From Syntrophobacterales bacterium (lineage in GTDB: Bacteria > Desulfobacterota > Syntrophobacteria > BM002), in contig JAUVTM010000056.1 of assembly GCA_030601545.1 (NCBI GenBank), positions 1-9,716 on the forward strand: a stretch of DNA of 9,716 nt, in the 5' to 3' direction. Shown here piece after piece: positions 6,008 through 9,716 of this stretch. The stretch's first letter is position 1. Every line of letters starts with the position of its first letter. The notes under the pieces were generated by a model that was not told the DNA's origin, did no database searches, and was given only the letters and a program-made list of their open reading frames with translations. The translations under genes were made by a program, and so were the position numbers.

Positions 6008-6577
6008 TTGAAATCAAGTTTGGCCTTTTTCGGCAAGGCCCGAACTGCAAGGCGGAAAGTTATGGCCCGCATTATCTATGACTTGGCCTCCAAGGGCAAG
6101 GGACTGTACCATATCTACACAGATCTTGATTTCTGGGATGCCCGCGGTGTGCTAAAAGGTCTTGCAAAGGTCAAAAGAAATTTTGGCAATTCGCCGCCGG
6201 GTGATCAGTACCCCACCCAGGTGGTGGTTGAAGATATGAGCCAAAGGGTTAAGGGAGAGATCGAGAAACGGTTAAAGCGCGCCATACCGTCCCCGCCCCG
6301 CCACCTTATCGTCCAGTCCATCATTTTTTCAGGAAAGTTCGAGTTTGACTGGCGCCAATACTATCCTGATCGATGGTCTGCGGACAGAGTACTCTTTTTT
6401 ACCCGCAAGCGGCTTCCCATGAATCAACCCGTGATCAATAGCGCTTACAAGTGGGTGGAACTTTCCATCAGCGATAATATTGTTACTATTCAACAACACC
6501 AAGGATCCCGACCGGAAGAAATCCGGAAAAGTGGGGAAAAAGGCAAAGAAACACCATTTGGTCCATCGTGTTTCTAA
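6008..6577 (+). CDS. Hypothetical protein, unrecognised family (up to 189 aa)
   Basis: I cannot name this family. It is basic, soluble, without signal peptide or membrane segment. From TTG 6008 the translation has an Arg/Lys-rich N-terminus (FFGKARTARRKV, 7-18), then ARIIYDLASKGKGLYHIYTDLDFWDARGV (20-48), QVVVEDMSQRV (71-81), AIPSPPRHLIVQSIIFSGKFEFDWRQYYPDRW (92-123), RVLFFTRKRLPM (127-138) and INSAYKWVELSISDNIV (143-159). Aromatic and charged clusters alternate with beta-type strands, so the core looks like a real folded domain, while 165-189 is polar and probably disordered. Start uncertain: TTG 6008 has AGAGG abutting it; TTG 6020 and ATG 6062 (GGAAAG nearby) are alternatives, but 6062 would remove the conserved-looking FFGKA segment. 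Followed 50 bases on by another small gene, possibly co-transcribed. Confidence 0.7.
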   Translation: MKSSLAFFGKARTARRKVMARIIYDLASKGKGLYHIYTDLDFWDARGVLKGLAKVKRNFGNSPPGDQYPTQVVVEDMSQRVKGEIEKRLKRAIPSPPRHLIVQSIIFSGKFEFDWRQYYPDRWSADRVLFFTRKRLPMNQPVINSAYKWVELSISDNIVTIQQHQGSRPEEIRKSGEKGKETPFGPSCF

Positions 6578-6627
6578 CCAATGAGTAGCTCGGACAGGTA
6601 GCGGAATAGGAGAGAAAGGCAACGAAG

Positions 6628-6918
6628 ATGACTGATAAAGAGATAGGGGACAAACTGAGAGAGCTGGATCGATTATATGCCGAACATGCTAACAATCAAG
6701 GCAAGGGTGACTTCGCAATACAGAACAAGCTGCGGATAGAACTCCTTGACTCATTTCTCGCTTTAAAACCCTATATCAAGAAACGAACGAAACTGCAGTG
6801 GTATGAGCCCACATACAACTATGCGATAACTGGGAATCCAGAGTATATCGAGGCGGCGAGAGAGGACCTGGCTCATATCATTAGCCAGGATGCCGACTCC
6901 GATTCTTCTGGAGAGTGA
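6628..6918 (+). CDS. Hypothetical helical protein, 96 aa
   Basis: I do not recognise a family. It is a small, soluble, acidic, mainly helical protein. Residues 1-20 form an amphipathic helix (DKEIGDKLRELDRLYAEHA), 30-50 a second (IQNKLRIELLDSFLALKPYI), then a conserved-looking aromatic stretch LQWYEPTYNYAITGNPEY (56-73), a third helix (75-86) and an acidic Ser/Asp tail. ATG 6628 is preceded by AGGAGAGAAAGG (6608-6619), eight bases from the start, a usable ribosome site. It follows the 6008-6577 gene by 50 bases on the same strand with no terminator seen between, so the two may be an operon. No partner or function can be inferred. Confidence 0.7.
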   Translation: MTDKEIGDKLRELDRLYAEHANNQGKGDFAIQNKLRIELLDSFLALKPYIKKRTKLQWYEPTYNYAITGNPEYIEAAREDLAHIISQDADSDSSGE

Positions 6919-6965
6919 CCGATCCCCATGGATAGCTAGTTACTGGGTCATCAAGTTGTCATTTT

Positions 6966-6993
6966 GGCATGGAGCGTGGAGCATAGGGCACAA
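6966..6993. repeat. Degenerate heptamer tandem repeat, four units
   Basis: Four 7-base units: GGCATGG, AGCGTGG, AGCATAG, GGCACAA. The RGC core recurs at an exact 7-base spacing, as in the other heptamer arrays of this window. Confidence 0.5.
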
Positions 6994-7077
6994 TTCTAAT
7001 TTGGGATAACGCCTATGTATTTAGCTCCGCACGATAACTACATGTCCCCTCTCGCCTCAAGAGACTGTGTCGCAAGT

Positions 7078-7200
7078 CGTCATCCCGGCCAAGTCACGCA
7101 AAGCGGGACGCGAGCCGGGATCCAGAAAGAACCTGATTATATTGAACTTTCACTGGATTCCGGATCTCGCCCGCCTTTGGCGGACTCGTCCGGAATGACG
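7078..7200. repeat. Long imperfect inverted repeat, MITE-like or REP-composite
   Basis: Two 48-base arms (7078-7125 and 7153-7200) are inverted copies matching at 36 of 48 positions with no gaps, around a 27-base AT-rich centre. The ends read CGTCATCCCGG on the left and CCGGAATGACG on the right; the inner ends read CCGGGATCCAG and CTGGATTCCGG. The right arm also folds on itself as CCGCC, TTT, GGCGG (7171-7183). Elements with CGTCATTCCGG termini and CTGGATTCCGG inner ends are widespread intergenic repeats in bacteria. It encodes nothing and may be a non-autonomous mobile element. Confidence 0.75.
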
Positions 7201-7259
7201 GGTTCGGCGAATTGTGACATAGTTTCCAAGGGGAGAGGGGATTAATGGATGCCATTCAT

Positions 7260-7307
7260 CCCCGTGCAAAGCACGGGGCATTCTGGCAATCTTCGTAAAA
7301 TGCCAGA
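7260..7307. repeat. Tandem pair of small perfect hairpins
   Basis: CCCCGTGC (7260-7267) and GCACGGGG (7271-7278) form a perfect 8-bp stem with an AAA loop. Immediately after, TCTGGCA (7282-7288) pairs perfectly with TGCCAGA (7301-7307) around a 12-base loop. No T tract follows either. The GC-rich first stem is strong enough to slow polymerase or protect a 3' end, which is inference. Confidence 0.6.
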
Positions 7308-7335
7308 TGATAATTGATAAATGCGCGTTGTCTCT

Positions 7336-7370
7336 CTGCCTGCTGTCTGCTGCCAGCTGCTAGCTGAACT
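7336..7370. repeat. Degenerate heptamer tandem repeat touching a stop codon
   Basis: Five 7-base units on +: CTGCCTG, CTGTCTG, CTGCCAG, CTGCTAG, CTGAACT. Read on the minus strand they begin within the stop codon (7369-7371) of the adjacent gene and continue as AGC-cored heptamers, the same arrangement as at 169-241. Confidence 0.6.
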
Positions 7371-7779
7371 ACAGTTCGTACTGCCCTTCCATGTCCAGGG
7401 TGAACTCATTTGTGTTTTCCCCTGTGGTGACCCTGAACGTACCCTCGCCCTTGATACCGGCTAGCTTGCCTGTTCCTTTGTAGGTCTGCCATGTTCCTGT
7501 ACTTACTTTCGTTTCACCGTCTCGCTCCCCCTCAAAACGACTATACACCGAACCGTACTGAAAATTGGTTATGGTGTAACCCTGCATAGGCCCCGAACCT
7601 TTTATACGGTCGTGGAAATTTACACTTCGGCGCGAGACAAATTCGCCTGCCACGCCCACCTCGTATTCAATAGGCTCTCCCTCCAATTCAAGAATCATCA
7701 GAGTGTGGTCGGCCTCGTCATGGACATAGAGGCACTCTCTCCGGGTAACGCGAAGTTTGTAAGAAGCTTTTCGTTTCAT
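7369..7779 (-). CDS. Small beta-rich protein of unknown function, 136 aa
   Basis: A soluble, cytosolic-looking protein without signal peptide. The translation is a run of alternating beta strands: KASYKLRVTRRECLYVHD (4-21), TLMILELEGEPIEYEVGVAGEFVSRR (26-51), MQGYTITNFQYGSVYSRFEGER (65-86), then STGTWQTYKGTGKLAGIKGEGTFRV (93-117) and a final strand EFTLDMEGQYEL (125-136). The GTWxTYxGTGKLAGIKGEGTF block resembles DUF3224-like or allene-oxide-cyclase-type beta barrels, where Gly-rich turns link strands and the chain closes with a short (D/E)GxY strand. This is a fold suggestion, not a function. The start is firm: AAAGGAG (complement of 7786-7792) lies six bases before the ATG at 7777-7779. It converges with the upstream plus-strand genes. 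Confidence 0.78.
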   Translation of the reverse strand: MKRKASYKLRVTRRECLYVHDEADHTLMILELEGEPIEYEVGVAGEFVSRRSVNFHDRIKGSGPMQGYTITNFQYGSVYSRFEGERDGETKVSTGTWQTYKGTGKLAGIKGEGTFRVTTGENTNEFTLDMEGQYEL

Positions 7780-7991
7780 GGCCTTCTCCTTTCATTAGGG
7801 ATTAATAATTGCATCCATTTTGCGTTCCGTTCACTGTAGACGAGTGAGTACGCGCTCGGCAAGATGGTCTGGAAAGACACCTTGTGTAGATAATTTTTTT
7901 GCCGGAAATGGGTTCACCTATTTGACCTCATGGCTTGTTCCAGTGTACAAAAAAACTCCGCATTGGCAACTTATTTTTCGCAGAGCGCAGC

Positions 7992-8020
7992 CTTCGACTC
8001 CTTCGACGTGCTCAGGACAG
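7992..8020. repeat. GC-rich palindromic mosaic repeat, copy 2 (short, diverged)
   Basis: It starts with CTTCGACTCC, identical to 965-974, and continues with CTTCGACGTGCTCAGGACAG, which resembles the CTCGACGTTGCTCGGGATC stretch at 1012-1030. The internal hairpins of copy 1 are missing, so it is a fragment or a minimal unit of the same family. Confidence 0.45.
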
Positions 8021-8036
8021 GAGGCTCAGGCCAAGT

Positions 8037-8057
8037 AGGCATAGGGCATAGAGCTGA
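8037..8057. repeat. Degenerate heptamer tandem repeat, three units
   Basis: Three 7-base units AGGCATA, GGGCATA, GAGCTGA carry the RGC core at 7-base spacing. The first unit is identical to one in the array at 5044-5078. Confidence 0.45.
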
Positions 8058-8075
8058 ATCAGGAGAGTGATACCT

Positions 8076-8098
8076 GTAGGAGCGACCTCCCGGTCGCG
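8076..8098. repeat. Small palindromic element before the DUF4301 gene
   Basis: GCGACC (8082-8087) pairs with GGTCGC (8092-8097) around TCCC, preceded by TGTAGGA. This TGTAGGAGCGACCTCCCGGTCGCG-type block resembles common dispersed intergenic palindromes. It lies 55 bases before ATG 8153. Confidence 0.45.
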
Positions 8099-8152
8099 AT
8101 CAAATGGAACTGGCACATTGCCGAACCATGAAAGATCAAGAGGTACATATCG

Positions 8153-9716
8153 ATGACCAACGATTTATTCACACAGGCAGATCTGGAACAGATGAAACAG
8201 TTGGGGATCACCGAGGAAGAGGCCAGGAGGCAGATGGCCATCCTGGAAAAAGGTCCGCGGCTGGTTTCCCTGCAACGGCCTTGCACCCCCGGGGATGGGA
8301 TTATTGTGCTCGATACTCAGGATCAGAGCCGTTTGCTTGCTCTGTGGGAGGAAACAGCTGCCAAAGGCCGTTTTAGCGTTTTTTTGCCGGCCTCCGGTGC
8401 AGCCACTAGGATGTTTGCCTTTCTGCAACGCATCCGAAGCCGAGCGGACGGGATAACTTCAAGCAAGAAGGCCGAGGAGTTAGACCAAGCAGCTAGTGAC
8501 TACCATGATTATCAGGATTTTATAAAGTCCTTGGGGGAGTTTGCCTTTTATGAGCCACTGGCGGAAGTTATGGCCAGGGCCGGGATTTCCCTGCAAGAAC
8601 GGTTGGACGCGGAGGACTGCACTGAAATTCTGGACTTTCTTATGGAAGCACAGGGGCTCAACTATGGTTCGCTGCCTAAGGGGCTGATTCCCTTTCACCG
8701 CTATTCTGATCATTATCGGACCGCGCTGGAAGAGCACCTGGTTGAGGCAATACACACCTTGCGAGACGACAAACAATGCTGCCGTGTTCACTTTACCGTG
8801 GCTCCAGAGAATGAGAAGGAGGTCGAAAATCATGGCCGGGAGGCAGCGGCACAGTACACTGAACGTTTCGGTGTGCAATATGAACTCAGCTTTTCCCTAC
8901 AAAGTGCAGCAACCAATACCTTGGCGGCAGATTACAAGAACCGTCCTTTCCGCAGGCCCGACGGGAGCCTTCTTTTTCGGGCCGGCGGCCATGGCGCGCT
9001 GCTGCAAAACCTGAATAGGCTTCAAGGAGACATCGTTTTCATCAAAAACATTGACAATGTTGTGAACGATGACCGCCGGGATCTGGTGATACACCACCAG
9101 AGAATACTGGCTGGGATGCTGGTTGAGCTTCAGGATGCGATTTTCGGCTACCTCAGGGGGTTGAGGGCAGGATCCATCGGAGACCAAGGGATCCAGGAAG
9201 TACTGGAATTTGTGACTCGTGATCTTGGTGCTTCACTCTCGGAAGATTTTATGAGCTGTAGCCAGGAAGAAAAGGTTTCAAGACTATTCCGGCTGCTGCA
9301 CAGACCACTGCGAGTTTGTGGTATGGTCAAGCACAGAGGGGAGCCGGGTGGCGGCCCCTTCTGGGTAGAGGATACTGCGGGCAGGTTGAGCCTTCAAGTT
9401 GTGGAAAACGCCGAGATAGACCGGGATTCTTCGGAGCAGGTGGCCATCTTAGGGGCTTCCACCCATTTCAGCCCGGTACAGATTGTTTGTGGACTGCGTG
9501 ATTATATGGGCCAACCTTTCGATCTCGCTCAATTTGCAGATTCCGAGGCGGTATTCGTCACCCGTAAAACCGAGTACGCTCGGGAGTTGAAAGCATTAGA
9601 ATTGCCGGGTTTGTGGAATGGAGGCATGGCCTACTGGAACACAGTGTTTGTTGAGATACCTGAGGAGACATTCAATCCAGTCAAGACGATAAACGACCTG
9701 CTGCGACCGGGGCACC
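8153..9716 (+). CDS. DUF4301 family protein (3' end just outside window)
   Basis: The frame is open from ATG 8153 to the right edge (521 residues), lacking probably only a few C-terminal residues because it already reaches the FNPVKTINDLLRPGH block that ends family members. Blocks in order: FTQADLEQMKQLGITEEEA (6-24), CTPGDGIIVLD (44-54), LPASGAATRMF (78-88), LPKGLIPFHRY (174-184), EEHLVEAI (193-200), VHFTVAPE (212-219), FRRPDGSLLFRAGGHGAL (266-283), DIVFIKNIDNVV (293-304), RVCGMVKHRGEPGGGPFW (387-404), LQVVENAEID (414-423) and ELPGLWNGGMAYWN (483-496). No function is established to my knowledge. The LPASGAATRM, GGHG, IDN and VVENAEID blocks are reminiscent of UDP-sugar pyrophosphorylases, so nucleotidyl transfer to a sugar phosphate is a reasonable guess only. 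Cytosolic. AAGAGG (8138-8143) lies nine bases before the start. Confidence 0.9.
   Translation, partial: MTNDLFTQADLEQMKQLGITEEEARRQMAILEKGPRLVSLQRPCTPGDGIIVLDTQDQSRLLALWEETAAKGRFSVFLPASGAATRMFAFLQRIRSRADGITSSKKAEELDQAASDYHDYQDFIKSLGEFAFYEPLAEVMARAGISLQERLDAEDCTEILDFLMEAQGLNYGSLPKGLIPFHRYSDHYRTALEEHLVEAIHTLRDDKQCCRVHFTVAPENEKEVENHGREAAAQYTERFGVQYELSFSLQSAATNTLAADYKNRPFRRPDGSLLFRAGGHGALLQNLNRLQGDIVFIKNIDNVVNDDRRDLVIHHQRILAGMLVELQDAIFGYLRGLRAGSIGDQGIQEVLEFVTRDLGASLSEDFMSCSQEEKVSRLFRLLHRPLRVCGMVKHRGEPGGGPFWVEDTAGRLSLQVVENAEIDRDSSEQVAILGASTHFSPVQIVCGLRDYMGQPFDLAQFADSEAVFVTRKTEYARELKALELPGLWNGGMAYWNTVFVEIPEETFNPVKTINDLLRPGH

Larger units (their letters stand above)
6919..7368. other. Non-coding, repeat-dense spacer between convergent genes, 450 bases
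   Basis: No gene is supported. A 76-codon frame at 7015-7245 runs straight through the long inverted repeat and is not credible. The spacer holds four distinct repeats: heptamers (6966-6993), a 123-base imperfect inverted repeat (7078-7200), paired small hairpins (7260-7307), and a second heptamer array touching the next gene (7336-7370). It separates convergent genes, so it must also hold their terminators, but no hairpin here has a T tract. Confidence 0.6.
7780..8152. other. Non-coding spacer, 373 bases, with repeats
   Basis: This divergent spacer separates the minus-strand beta-rich gene from the DUF4301 gene, so promoters for both should be inside it, but none is clear. TTGACC at 7922-7927 with TGTACA at 7944-7949 is a weak candidate 200 bases before the plus-strand gene. 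Frames at 7820-8038 and 8104-8376 (+) do not look like proteins. Repeats occur at 7992-8020, 8037-8057 and 8082-8097. Confidence 0.55.

Noticed and set aside
7015..7245. Open frame of 76 codons on the plus strand
   Set aside because: It is created by reading through the long inverted repeat at 7078-7200 and has no ribosome site.
5044..8057. Period-7 arrays considered as a CRISPR or minisatellite locus
   Set aside because: The units are 7 bases, contiguous, degenerate and scattered over separate spacers, with no repeat-spacer structure and no cas genes.
8104..9014. Open frames on both strands at 8104-8376, 8165-8428, 8480-8878 and 8742-9014
   Set aside because: They overlap the DUF4301 frame, whose conserved blocks run without interruption from 8153 to the window edge.

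Overview
The window reads as chromosomal DNA of a Gram-negative, probably uncultured, member of the Desulfobacterota (old Deltaproteobacteria). This is an inference. It rests on the resemblance of several proteins (the 110-residue CxC protein, the TIM-barrel protein, the long AAA/Lon protein, the DUF4301 protein) to families I associate with that group, on mid-range GC content, and on spacers packed with short palindromes and tandem oligomers. No rRNA, tRNA, CRISPR array, transposase or phage gene is visible.

Layout. 2-172 is the C-terminal end of chorismate synthase (aroC, +). It converges on a small conserved unknown gene at 239-571 (-); the 66-base gap is a heptamer-repeat hairpin that touches both stop codons. 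Upstream of the small gene lies a perfect 20-bp palindrome, then a 517-base spacer holding two palindromic repeat elements. Next on the + strand come a sugar-phosphate isomerase/epimerase-like TIM barrel (about 1089-1925), the RNA-binding KH protein KhpA (2093-2323), an 816-residue Lon-family protease with degenerate ATPase motifs (2520-4970, followed by a good terminator), a HAD phosphatase (5253-5966), an unrecognised 189-residue protein (6008-6577) and an unrecognised 96-residue protein (6628-6918). A repeat-rich spacer follows, then a small beta-rich protein on the - strand (7369-7779), another repeat-bearing spacer, and a DUF4301 protein (8153 to the right edge) that is almost complete.

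How the genes relate. Apart from the possible pair 6008-6577/6628-6918 there is no tight operon; most genes are separated by 100-500 bases. AroC is shikimate-pathway housekeeping, KhpA acts on RNA, the Lon-like protein is protein quality control, and the HAD and TIM-barrel enzymes act on small, probably sugar-derived, metabolites. I see no evidence that they form one system.

The points most worth a second look are: (1) the Lon-like protease keeps its Ser-Lys dyad but has lost both the Walker A lysine and the Walker B aspartate, which suggests ATP-independent proteolysis of the LonC kind; (2) five intergenic loci carry degenerate period-7 tandem repeats with a shared RGC core, three of them abutting or overlapping stop codons; (3) a period-9 inverted repeat lies just before the HAD gene; (4) a perfect 20-bp palindrome overlaps a consensus -35 box; (5) DUF4301 carries motifs reminiscent of UDP-sugar pyrophosphorylases.
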